A stretch of DNA of 64,000 nucleotides from Terebella lapidaria (lineage: Eukaryota; Annelida; Polychaeta; Terebellida; Terebellidae), in the NCBI GenBank assembly GCA_949152475.1, contig OX424555.1:99853515-99917514 (forward strand). Direction: 5' to 3'. The translations under genes were made by a program, and so were the position numbers. The notes under the pieces were generated by a model. The model searched no databases. It was not told the DNA's origin and saw only the letters and a list, made by a program, of their open reading frames with translations. Of this stretch, positions 55,927-64,000 are shown one piece after another (the first letter of the stretch is position 1; each line of letters starts with the position of its first letter).

Positions 55927-56207
55927 GACGACCACTGACAACCCGATCCCCCTATTATGAATAATTTGAACTTGTCTACAGTGGTCCCTGTAAGATAAGA
56001 CCTCACATTGAGCAGGAAAAATGAGGTCTTATCTTACAGGAAGTCTTACTTCACAGGTTCATTTACATGTTAAATTGATTTTTGGGGAATGGAGAAAAGT
56101 CTTTACAGACAGGGAAGTCTTATTTCGGAGGTGTCTTATCTTACAGGGACCACTGTAGACAAGTTCAAATTATTCATAATAGGGGGATCGGGTTGTCAGT
56201 GGTCGTC
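55927..56207. repeat. Perfect palindrome (52-bp arms) centred on a MITE
   Basis: The 52 bp at 55927-55978 (GACGACCACTGACAACCCGA...GAACTTGTCTA) are the exact reverse complement of 56156-56207. The MITE between has its own inverted ends, so each arm is effectively ~76 bp. Either the MITE inserted at the centre of a palindrome or a larger inverted-repeat element was built around it. Confidence 0.9.
55979..56155. mobile_element. TA-flanked MITE with CAGTGGTCC termini
   Basis: A 177-bp element: inverted ends CAGTGGTCCCTGTAAGATAA over at least 22 bp, with TA at 55977-55978 and 56156-56157. GTCTTATCTTACAGG phrases recur inside. It is related by terminus to the MITE at 8116-8380, and non-coding. Confidence 0.75.
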
Positions 56208-56399
56208 AAAGTGCGTGCACGTGCGAGTTATTTCGAATCAGTTTACCTGCGTGGGCGGTCCCGAATCCTAGCCCTCGCCCCTATGCAAATTATCGGAACA
56301 GAATCGCCCATCACGTGCCAAAGGAAAACAATATTTGTTGACATGCAAACAACAGGATTTCAGGAAAAATTTATCATTGCAGTAGATTGCTAACTGGCA

Positions 56400-56824
56400 C
56401 ATTTCTATGAGCAGAAATCTGAAAGTTTGCAGAAAAATGGCGTTTGACCTGCAGGTGAAGTATGCCAAGTTACAATACGATACCATTAAACATCACAAAA
56501 ATATCAGCAAAAAACAGTGTAAACGAGTTAGAAAAATCAGAGTATACAGTACAGACTACAGTAGCCTACTAGATCTACTATTGTATACTCTGATTTCTCT
56601 AACTCTATACACAGTTTTTCGCTGATATTTTTGCGATGCTAAATGCTATCGTTCTATAACTTGGCATACTTCCCTTAGGAGTCAAACGGCAATTATCTAC
56701 CGAATTTCAGATTCCTATCACGAAACTTGAAAACGCTGGCAATCTACCCCAATAATATTTTACGGTAGCCCTGTATTAAATTAGGGCATTTCGGCACGAA
56801 ATGTCCTCATGGTTTTGTCAGAAT

Positions 56825-56856
<32 letters not shown>

Positions 56857-58275
56857 TCACTTTTTGGTTTCCGGACGATAACTCAAGAACGCCTTGACGA
56901 ATCTTCGAGAAATTTTCACCAGTTATCACATATATTACATAGATGAATCCTATTGTTTTGGAGCCGGCTCCGAGGTCCGGTTAGTCCGTGAGGATGAATT
57001 TTGTGTCAAATGGTTTCCGGATGACAACTCAAAAAGTACTTGTGCTACCATTCTGAAACTTGACATATATGTTGATGTAGTGTCACAGAGGAACCCTATT
57101 GATTATGGGGTCAATCCCTCAAACGACCTTTGACCCACGGGCCGAAAACAATTTTGGTGAGTCATCCTTGAGGCTCATTGCATATCTCAGAAACGGTGCA
57201 TCACAGAGTGAAATGGACGTTATTTTCGGACTCGTGACACTAGACAAACATGTCTTGGGGGTATGTTGGGTGAACTTGGCCCTGGGCCAAATTTTTTTTG
57301 CTGAGTCAGCGTTTTTCATTTTCGGCCATATCTCGGAAACGGTGCGTCGTAGAGCGAAACGGAGGTTATTTTCGGACTCGTCACACTAGACAAACTTGTC
57401 TTGGGGGTATGTTGGGTGAACTTGGCCCTGGGCCAAATTTTTTTTTGCTGAGTCGACGTTTTTCATTTTTGGCCATATCTCGGAAACGGTGCGTCGTAGA
57501 GCGAAACGGAGGTTATTTTCAGACTCGTGACACTAGACAAACATGCCTTAGGGGTATGTTGGGTGAACTTGGCCCTGGGACAATTTTTTTTGCTGAGGCG
57601 GCATTTTTCATTTTCGGCCATATCTCGGAAACGGTGCGTCGTAGAGCGAAACGGACGTTATTTTCGGACTCGGGACACTAGACAAACATGCCTTAGGGCA
57701 ATTTTGGGTGAACTTGGCCCTGGGACAAATTTTTTTTTGCTGAGGCGGCGTTTTTCATTTTCGGCCATATCTCGGAAACGGTGCGTCATAGAGGGAAACG
57801 GACGTTATTTTCGGACTTGTGAGACTAGACAAACATGCCTTAGGGGTACGTTGGGTGAACTTGGCCCTGGGCCAATTTTTTTTTTGCTGAGTCGGTTCAC
57901 CTGTGATTGTGTTGTGTATCGAAATGCCCCAAGGCCTCTAGGCCTTTACGTCTAGTTTAATTTCTGGGCCCGCACACAATTTTGTACATTTCCACGGTTT
58001 TGTAGTGATGCAATCTTTCGAAATCGACGTGTTTGTGTAGAATACACCCAATGTGTGTTCTGGTCTTGGGGTAGATTGTCAATTTCTTCAATTATTGCGA
58101 TAGAAGTCTAAAATTTGGTAGAAAATTGCCGTTTGACTCCCAGATGAAGTATACCAAGTAATAGAACGATACAGTGTAGCATCTCAAAGATATTGTCAAA
58201 AACCGGTGGAAACAGGTTAGAAAAATAAAAGTATAGATCTAATTATACTAGATCCATTATATAATTATAGATCTA
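56400..58275. repeat. Foldback repeat split by family Y copy 2
   Basis: 56414-56560 and 56580-56720 are imperfect inverted copies (AAAAATATCAGCAAAAAACAG versus CAGTTTTTCGCTGATATTTT; AAGTATGCCAAGTTA versus TAACTTGGCATACTT). A third copy at about 58065-58230 (TTGGGGTAGATTGTCAATTT, GGTAGAAAATTGCCGTTTGA, GAAGTATACCAAGTAA) is inverted relative to 56600-56760, across the family Y insertion. Confidence 0.65.
56781..57955 (+). mobile_element. Family Y Helitron-like element, copy 2
   Basis: 5' end TTAGGGCATTTCG with a hairpin to CGAAATGTCCT, then CATGGTTTTGTCAGAATTTT and a T-rich run. About five units of a ~147-bp array (CATATCTCGGAAACGGTGCG at 57182, 57327, 57474, 57619 and 57767). 3' end: hairpin AAGGCCT-CT-AGGCCTT, five bases, then CTAG and host T (57956). 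A hairpin followed by CTRR-T matches Helitron 3' ends. No Rep/helicase. Frames over the array are repeat-derived. Confidence 0.65.
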
Positions 58276-58394
58276 GATTTAAGCCTCGACTAGGCTCAGA
58301 TGCACAATAATGTGGGCAATTTCACTCCTATTTATAATCATTTAATTTCAATCTAATCATGGATATTTTATGTATACCATTAGATCTATACTCA

Positions 58395-58887
58395 AGTTCA
58401 ACACGAAACCTCATGGAATCATGTATACCGAATATTTTGATGACCTTTAACCTCATTTTTTCAATCTAAAATGTATATTGTCCGGTAACCTTTTTTAGCA
58501 CTTGGGCTAATTTTGGGGTTCCTAATCCTGTGTGCAACATTAATTTTGGAAAATACAAACATTTTTTTTCGATTTCAGATGCTCATTTTGTTTAATGCCA
58601 TAATCGATAATAACTCAACCAACTTTGAACAATTAGCTTACAATATGAGTGATTTATTGAAAACAACAATAAAATTAGCCCAAAGACCATGAAATGTTAT
58701 CGGAGAAATGTGCAGTGTTAAGCTCTCAAAGTCTGAAATGGTAATTTTCATCGAAATTGATTCACAATTGATTCCTAAGCTGTAAAGTTGATAATGAGTG
58801 AGATTTAAATTAGGCATTTTGTGTTCTGACCTTGAATATAAGATCAAAGGTCAAATTCAAGGTCATGAGAATATTCGGCATATATCA
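58395..58887. mobile_element. Two family X fragments in opposite orientation
   Basis: A reverse 5' end closes at 58510 (TCCGGTAACC...CTTGGGCTAA). A forward 5' end starts at 58675 (TTAGCCCAAAGACC, preceded by AAAA) and includes one 134-bp-type unit with TTGATTCCTAAGCTGTAAAG and AGATCAAAGGTCAAATTCAA. It breaks off inside GCATATATCA at 58887, where the DIRS element appears to begin. Confidence 0.6.
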
Positions 58888-59490
58888 GTTTATTTTATAC
58901 ATCACCAATCTAAACTACTACATGCTCCTTTTCGATCCTTTGGATCGTTCTGGATAGAAATTCGCGTACTGAAAGCAAGGCACGATCGTCTGCCTGCATG
59001 ACTCGAGCGCTCCTTTTGCCGCCAAAACCGCCGCGCATATGCGCGCGCAGCTGCGCAGAAGCTTCACTTTTCTGTCCACCGCCATTTTTGCTTGGCAGCT
59101 TTGGATTTTGGTTCCCGGTGAATTCGTAGAATTTAGTCTGCAAACTAGACTTTTGCGATATATTCTTACGGAATTTCACCTGCCACGTTCATAGACATCG
59201 TTTTGTGTCTATTTGGATAAGTATTGGTCGATAGTTTGTTACTTGCTAGATCGTCAGCGATTGGTATAGCCAGTTCACCCTATTATCGTCCATCCGTCGT
59301 ACTTGATAATGTACTTGTTGTTTACATCTATCAATAGTTCTACGTTAATTTTCTACTGTATATATTGTGTATAAACGTATACTGTAGTTTATATATTCGT
59401 AGTCCTCTTAGGGTTCTTTTTCAGCGCGGTCTCAGGTTTGCGTATTTTGCCCGCCCTGTTACTGTGTGTGGTTAGTTCCCTTGTGTGATC

Positions 59491-61559
59491 ATGACTTCAC
59501 AATCCTCCCTTGGTACCGGTGCCATGGACGAACGTCCATGCCCGAAGTGTATGGTCAATACCCTCCGAGGAGGGGAGAAACACAGTTTGTGTTTCGACTG
59601 TTTAGACCATGGCCCGGTATCTATGGAGGATTTGAGGTGTGATCTGTGTCGTTTCTGGCGTCCCTCTTCCTTCGTGCAGGCGACTGCAAAGTATTCCGAA
59701 GCCTCGTTGGCTCGTCGGGATGCTTTGAGGCTTGCGGAAGCTTCGGCTCCGCAAGTCCGCCAGTCGCCCATGGAGGTGGAGACTCCGCCTGTGACGGCAC
59801 AGATTGCGTCCGGTGTTAGCCAGCCCCTGGGGCTAACACAGGACATGGTCAACGCGGCTGTGCAATCTTTCTTTGCACAGTCGTTATCGTCCCTTCAGGG
59901 TCCCCTCCTGCCGGGTCTCTCTTCCCTGCTTGGACAGGGAGTCCCGGCCGGTTCTTCGGCTGCCCCTTCGTCGCAGGGAGAGCTTGCTCCCCCTGCTAGC
60001 AAGAAGTCGAAATCTTCTAAGAAGAAGGTTTCAGTTCTTGCCAAGGCGAAAGCAGCCAAGGAACCGCACTCGAGGTGGAGGGGTCCGTCGTCTCTTCCCC
60101 GGGGCCTTCCAAGAAGAGGAAGCGTGCTTCCTCTAAGCGCCGTGGTGCTGAGACCACATCGATTTTCGATGTGGCTCAGGCTTCGTCCGACCTCTCGGTG
60201 GGCGACGATCAGGCTTCGGGCTTCGATCGGCGGAGCGTCTTGGATGGCTCATTCGGGTCCTCGGTCTCGAGGTTCGAGGGGGGAGAGTTCCCTTTGTTTG
60301 GGGGTGAGGCTCTCGATCGTTCGTGCGATCGGGAGTCTTCACTTGGCGGTCGTGCTCCTGGTCCTCGATCAGGGCACGATCGGGCGGGTGGTGCTGGGGT
60401 CGTTCCTCAGGGCCACTCAAGTCCTGTGTACGCGGATGTAAGTCGCCGGACGGGCGCGATCGCTGAGCAGGCATTCCCTCGCCCGTCCTTTGATGTACCC
60501 TTGGGGTCGTCGAGGTCTGCGATCGGACCTGTGAGGTCCAACGATCGGGGGGGTCGAGTGGAAGCTGATCAGGAGTCGTCCTCCTCGGAGGATGAGACTT
60601 CCGATCAGGCCGGGGGTTCTAACTTCCGGTGGGCTTTGGAGTCGGTCGCAAGGCGAATGGACTTGCCGATCGATGCTCCAGGGCCCTCACGGGGAACCGG
60701 TAGGTTCGCGTCGGCGCCAGTTCGTCGGCCGATCCGGCTCCCTGTGGCTCCCGCGTTGGTCAAGTCCTTCGACAAGATCAACAAGGGAGTTACGGCTAAG
60801 AAGGATGTGGCTCGTACGGAGTCGACATTCCCGACTAGCCGTGTTCGACCTGAGTCGATCGACACCTATCGGACTGTAGAGTCCGAGGGTGGACATCAGA
60901 CTTCCGTCCCGGTCGAAGACCCTAACCTTCACCTGCTTTCCCGGAAGCAGGGTACGGTCTGGTCAGCTTATGTGAAAAAGGCTCGCCTTTCTCACTGGCA
61001 GACGCTGTCTCATCAATTGATGGGGCAGCTCTCGTTGACAGATCACCTGACCACTTTGGTTCAGGAGTTTGTGGACGAGGCGGATCTGGAGGAGGGGAGT
61101 CGCGCCAACATTCATGCAGCACTCGGCGTCTTGGCCGGAGTGGTCCATGCTGCTGAGCGTGACAGTGCGCACCTGGGCGCACAATTGGATCTCACCATGC
61201 GTGATGCCGATCTCCGTCTGCTTGACGTGTCCGCTACGGACGTCGCTGAGCTACGTGGGAGGCTGCTTTTCTCAGGCTATACCTACGCCAACCTCTCTCG
61301 ATCGGATATTTCCGTCATGCGGGAACATCTCCGGGATGAGGCTATGGCCAAGGCTTTGCTTGGGAAGTCGGCGGGGTCTGGGACAGGCAAGAAGACCAAG
61401 GGTCAGAAGCCTGCCCAACCTCAGGCACCACATGCACCCGCTTCTACGCAGCCGCCCTTTCGTGGGGCGCAGCCTCCCCCTCCCCAGGGGGATGGCAAGC
61501 GCGGAGGCAAAGGGGGTGGACGCTTCAAGGGCAAAGGGAAAGCTTCTGGTAAGAAGTGA
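59491..61559 (+). pseudogene. DIRS Gag-like protein with one frameshift
   Basis: ATG at 59491. Near the N-terminus is a Cys/His-rich segment (CPKCMVNTLRGGEKHSLCFDC...LRCDLC) that could bind zinc. The frame shifts near 60060-60075, and the continuation runs to TGA at 61557: a Lys/Arg stretch (SKKRKRASSKRR), a Ser/Gly/Asp-rich middle, a helical block (SRKQGTVWSAYVKKARLSHW, VQEFVDEADLEEGSRANIHA, LGVLAGVVHAAERDSAHLGA) and a basic tail (GKRGGKGGGRFKGKGKASGK). The tail overlaps the next frame by 68 nt. Presumed role: nucleocapsid. Confidence 0.8.
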
Positions 61560-63657
61560 CTCGTTGCGGGAAAGCGTAGGCTCTGTGGAAGGTTCAGTTC
61601 TGTCGGAATTCGATCTTCCACAACCTGGTCCAGTCGGGGGACGCCTGGCTCAGTTCGTCCAGAACTGGAGCGATCTGGCGTCGTCAGACAATTCAGTCGT
61701 GGCATGGGTGAAGTTCGGTCTCACCTTCAGATGGGAGGCTGGAAAACCACCGATCAGACCCAAAGCGTGGTTCTTCCCTGTGCCCGGCGATCGGGAAAAG
61801 TTTCAGCTTCTGCAGCACGAGGTGCAGCAGTTGCTAGAGAAACGTGCGATCGAGGTGGTCAAGGACGAGAGAGGATTCTATTCTCTCATCTTCCTAGTGC
61901 CGAAAAAGACAGGCGGGTGGCGTCCCGTTTTCGATCTGTCAAACCTCAACAAATTCCTGATCATACCCAGGTTCAAGATGGAGTCGGCGCTTTCCGTCCA
62001 GAAAGCTCTGTCCAAGGGGAAGTGGGCAGTCAGTATCGACGTCAAGGACGCGTACTTACATGTGCCAATACACCCAGCCGATCGGCGATACCTCAAGTTC
62101 GCTTTCGAAGGTTTGGTGTATCAGTTCAGGGTACTTCCTTTTGGAGTAGCCACCGCCCCTTACGTGTTCACCCGTATCGTAAGGACGATGGCAGCCAGGT
62201 TTCGAATTCAATTCCACCATTATATCGACGATTGGTTAATCATAGCCGACTCCCCGTCTCAGGCTATAGAGCAATCCGGGTTCGTCCTCAGGTTGGCGAC
62301 CAGCCTCGGCTGGATCCCCAATTGGGCGAAGTCTCATCTGTCCCCAACACAGAGGTTCGAGTATGTCGGGGTAGATTACGATCTAGAGCGAGGAGTAGCT
62401 CTTCCTCCGCGGAAGAGAGTTCTCAAGGCGATTGCGGCGATGGAGGTCGCGCTGACGCAGTCGTCGATCACAGCTCGACAGTTTCTGTCTATCATCGGTC
62501 TGTTGGCGTCGATGGAGAAACAGGTGCCGTTCGGCAGGTGCTTCCTCAGACCCATTCAATGGTGTCTAGCGTTGCAATGGCGGATCCTCACCGATCGACT
62601 AGACCAAGTCGTATCGGTGGACGATCGTGCTCGGGAAGCAATGCATTGGTGGCGGGACCATCGGAATCTTTTCCGAGGGATGCCACTGGCGGAGTATCTG
62701 CCCGATGGGACCTTCTTCACCGATGCGTCAGAATTGGCTTGGGGAGCTCATATGGACGAGCACGAACTCTCTGCTGTGTGGAATACGAGCGAGAGGGCGT
62801 TGCACATCAATGTCCTAGAGCTGCGAGCGGTGAGACGTGCGTTCGAGATCTGGGGGCCTCAGAGTCCCCCAGGGACGAAGTGGTTGGTCTTCACAGACAA
62901 CAGCACAGTAGTGGCGCACATAAACAAACAAGGTGGAACTCGGTCGAGTCAGCTTTGTTTGGAGGCCGAGTGTCTGATCAGGTTTGCCTTCAAGTACCGT
63001 CTGTTTATCAGGGCGAGGCACCTGCCGGGTCACAGGAATGTCCTAGCGGACGCTCTGTCGAGACCGGACAAGATCATAGGCACGGAGTGGAGTCTGCATC
63101 CGGGGGTGTTTCGGCGCGTTTGTCAGGCGTTCGGGACACCGAACATAGACCTGTTCGCAACCTCTCGGAATCACAAGCTCCCGGTCTACTTCTCACCTCT
63201 GCCAGAGAGCGAGGCACTGGCTGTGGACGCGATGTCTCAGTCGTGGGACGGGATGTTCGGGTATGCGTACCCGCCAACTCGGTTCCTAACAGAAGTGCTG
63301 CACAAAGTAGCCAGGTCTCAGTGCGAGATTCTGTTGGTGGCGCCATGCTGGCCGATGCAGGCGTGGTTCCCCCTGCTACTGTCCCTCCTGATCGATGTAC
63401 CACGGGTTCTCCCGATCGAGGACAGGTTGCTGAAGCAACCGGGGCGGGATATATTTCACGATTCCGTCCACGTGCTCAAATTACACGTGTGGAGGCTATC
63501 GAGCGATCCTTCCAGGAGGCAGGATTTTCTCAGCAGGTGTCCGTACATCTCGCGAGAAAGAATAGGAGATCCTCCTCTAAAACGTATGAGGCTAAATGGA
63601 GAGTATTCGTACGTTGGTGTAACGGAAGGCGCATTGATCCGCTCTCTGCCCCTCTGA
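61492..63657 (+). CDS. DIRS Pol: reverse transcriptase, RNase H, methyltransferase-like domain
   Basis: I chose ATG 61492, which overlaps the Gag end in another frame; upstream codons of this frame lie inside Gag and look like shadow. The frame to 63657 is intact (~722 codons). RT blocks: FLVPKKTGGWRPVFDLSNLN, SIDVKDAYLHVPIH, LPFGVATAPYVFTRIV, and the DIRS-style catalytic HHYIDDWLI. RNase H: FFTDASELAWGAHM, INVLELRAVRRAF, FTDNSTVVAHINKQGG, RHLPGHRNVLADALSR. The last ~170 residues (PNIDLFATSRNHKLPVYFSP, MSQSWDGMFGYAYPPTRF, ILLVAPCWPMQAWFPLL) are the region called methyltransferase-like in DIRS elements. Confidence 0.9.
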   Translation: MASAEAKGVDASRAKGKLLVRSDSLRESVGSVEGSVLSEFDLPQPGPVGGRLAQFVQNWSDLASSDNSVVAWVKFGLTFRWEAGKPPIRPKAWFFPVPGDREKFQLLQHEVQQLLEKRAIEVVKDERGFYSLIFLVPKKTGGWRPVFDLSNLNKFLIIPRFKMESALSVQKALSKGKWAVSIDVKDAYLHVPIHPADRRYLKFAFEGLVYQFRVLPFGVATAPYVFTRIVRTMAARFRIQFHHYIDDWLIIADSPSQAIEQSGFVLRLATSLGWIPNWAKSHLSPTQRFEYVGVDYDLERGVALPPRKRVLKAIAAMEVALTQSSITARQFLSIIGLLASMEKQVPFGRCFLRPIQWCLALQWRILTDRLDQVVSVDDRAREAMHWWRDHRNLFRGMPLAEYLPDGTFFTDASELAWGAHMDEHELSAVWNTSERALHINVLELRAVRRAFEIWGPQSPPGTKWLVFTDNSTVVAHINKQGGTRSSQLCLEAECLIRFAFKYRLFIRARHLPGHRNVLADALSRPDKIIGTEWSLHPGVFRRVCQAFGTPNIDLFATSRNHKLPVYFSPLPESEALAVDAMSQSWDGMFGYAYPPTRFLTEVLHKVARSQCEILLVAPCWPMQAWFPLLLSLLIDVPRVLPIEDRLLKQPGRDIFHDSVHVLKLHVWRLSSDPSRRQDFLSRCPYISRERIGDPPLKRMRLNGEYSYVGVTEGALIRSLPL

Positions 63658-63951
63658 ATGCAGTGCTAGACTTTCTCTGCTATCTCTTTGATAGGCTTAA
63701 TTTGAAGCCTACTACGATCGAGGGATACAGGTCCATGCTGGGCCCTGTATTCCGTGCTAGGGGGATCGATTTAACTAATAATCGTATCCTTGCTGATCTC
63801 TTGGCGTCCTTTAGGACGCAAAGGCCACGCGGAGTTCCTACTCTACCGGATTGGGACATGGCTTTTGTGCTATATTGTCTTACTAAAGCACCTTGGGAGC
63901 CTCTCAAGGAAGTTTCCTTGCAGAGGTTAACTCTTAAGACCTTCCTGCTAG
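63345..63951 (+). pseudogene. DIRS tyrosine recombinase, N-terminal part, cut by an insertion
   Basis: A second frame opens at ATG 63345 and overlaps Pol by about 310 nt, the usual DIRS arrangement. From about 63500 it reads like a phage-integrase core-binding domain: AIERSFQEAGFSQQVSVHLA, SSKTYEAKWRVFVRWCNGR, LNAVLDFLCYLFDRLNLKPT, TIEGYRSMLGPVFRARGI and LQRLTLKTFLL. It stops being DIRS sequence at 63952, before the catalytic R..H..R..Y residues, where TTAAGGCATTTC begins. The recombinase would integrate the circular DNA copy; this one cannot. Confidence 0.8.
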
Positions 63952-64000
63952 TTAAGGCATTTCGGAAGAAATGCCTTTATGGTTTTAGCAGAATTTTTTT
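63952..64000 (+). mobile_element. Family Y element, copy 3 (5' end, runs off the window)
   Basis: TTAAGGCATTTC-GGAA-GAAATGCCTT (perfect 10-bp stem at 63954-63977), then TATGGTTTTAGCAGAATTTT, is the same 5' end as at 18235 (minus strand) and 56781. It interrupts the DIRS recombinase frame. Confidence 0.75.

Larger units (their letters stand above)
58888..64000 (+). mobile_element. DIRS-type tyrosine-recombinase retrotransposon, incomplete
   Basis: The left edge is set where a family X unit is interrupted (GTTTATTTTATACATC). About 600 bp of non-coding DNA (possible terminal repeat and leader) leads to Gag, an RT-RNase H-methyltransferase-like frame and an overlapping tyrosine recombinase. There is no aspartic protease and no DDE integrase, as expected for DIRS. 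A family Y insertion at 63952 cuts the recombinase and the window ends there, so the right terminal repeat cannot be compared. Confidence 0.85.

Noticed and set aside
57099-57955. Arg/Cys-rich protein frames (RRRFSFSAISRKRCVVER type)
   Set aside because: They follow the 147-bp array of family Y. Repeat-derived frames change between units.
61069-61491. N-terminal extension of DIRS Pol starting at 61069
   Set aside because: That stretch overlaps well-formed Gag coding sequence in another frame and starts at GTG. The ATG at 61492 fits the short Gag-Pol overlap better.

Overview
The window is a repeat-dominated stretch of an animal nuclear genome. One conserved spliced gene, a Peter Pan/SSF1 (ppan) homologue with nine GT-AG bounded exons on the minus strand (10037-13533), shows it is metazoan. 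The element mix (Ty3-type LTR retrotransposons, a DIRS element, a LINE, tRNA-derived SINEs, hAT-, piggyBac- and mariner-type MITEs, Helitron-like elements) and the many AAGGTCA-bearing repeats suggest a marine invertebrate, perhaps a lophotrochozoan. I cannot name the species. Nothing bacterial or CRISPR-like was seen.

Layout. 1-7620: a 42-bp satellite array carrying an internal 2.9-kb tandem duplication. 7630-10036: degenerate repeats, a TA-flanked MITE and a copy of an abundant hairpin-ended element, here called family X. 10037-13533: ppan, with two minisatellites in its introns. 14160-26150: mostly nested family X copies, with internal ~134-bp arrays full of nuclear-receptor-type half-sites, plus a Helitron-like family Y copy and 120-, 130- and 168-bp tandem arrays. 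26150-32000: an LTR-like fragment, a SINE-like segment, poly-G tracts, a 67-bp satellite interrupted by a piggyBac-type MITE, and a long foldback. 32372-34009: a broken LINE reverse transcriptase.

34010-43489 is a decayed Ty3-type retrotransposon (long LTR, tRNA-Leu primer site, gag, protease, RT/RNase H, integrase). Downstream of pol it carries two extra open frames encoding C2H2-type zinc fingers, each preceded by its own CCAAT/CRE/TATA promoter. This is the most unusual system in the window. It is fused at 43489 to a second Ty3-type pol (to 47508) with three in-frame stops and a chromodomain-like C-terminus, followed by a possible 1.36-kb LTR. 49244-58890 holds hAT MITEs in a tandem duplication, two TTAA-flanked MITEs, a perfect palindrome centred on a TA MITE, and a second family Y copy. 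58890-63951 is a DIRS element (Gag, RT-RNase H-methyltransferase-like, overlapping tyrosine recombinase), cut in its recombinase by a third family Y copy that runs off the window.

Apart from ppan, almost everything is mobile or tandemly repeated DNA. The retroelement frames are mostly broken, so the region looks like an insertion-tolerant zone beside a housekeeping ribosome-biogenesis gene.
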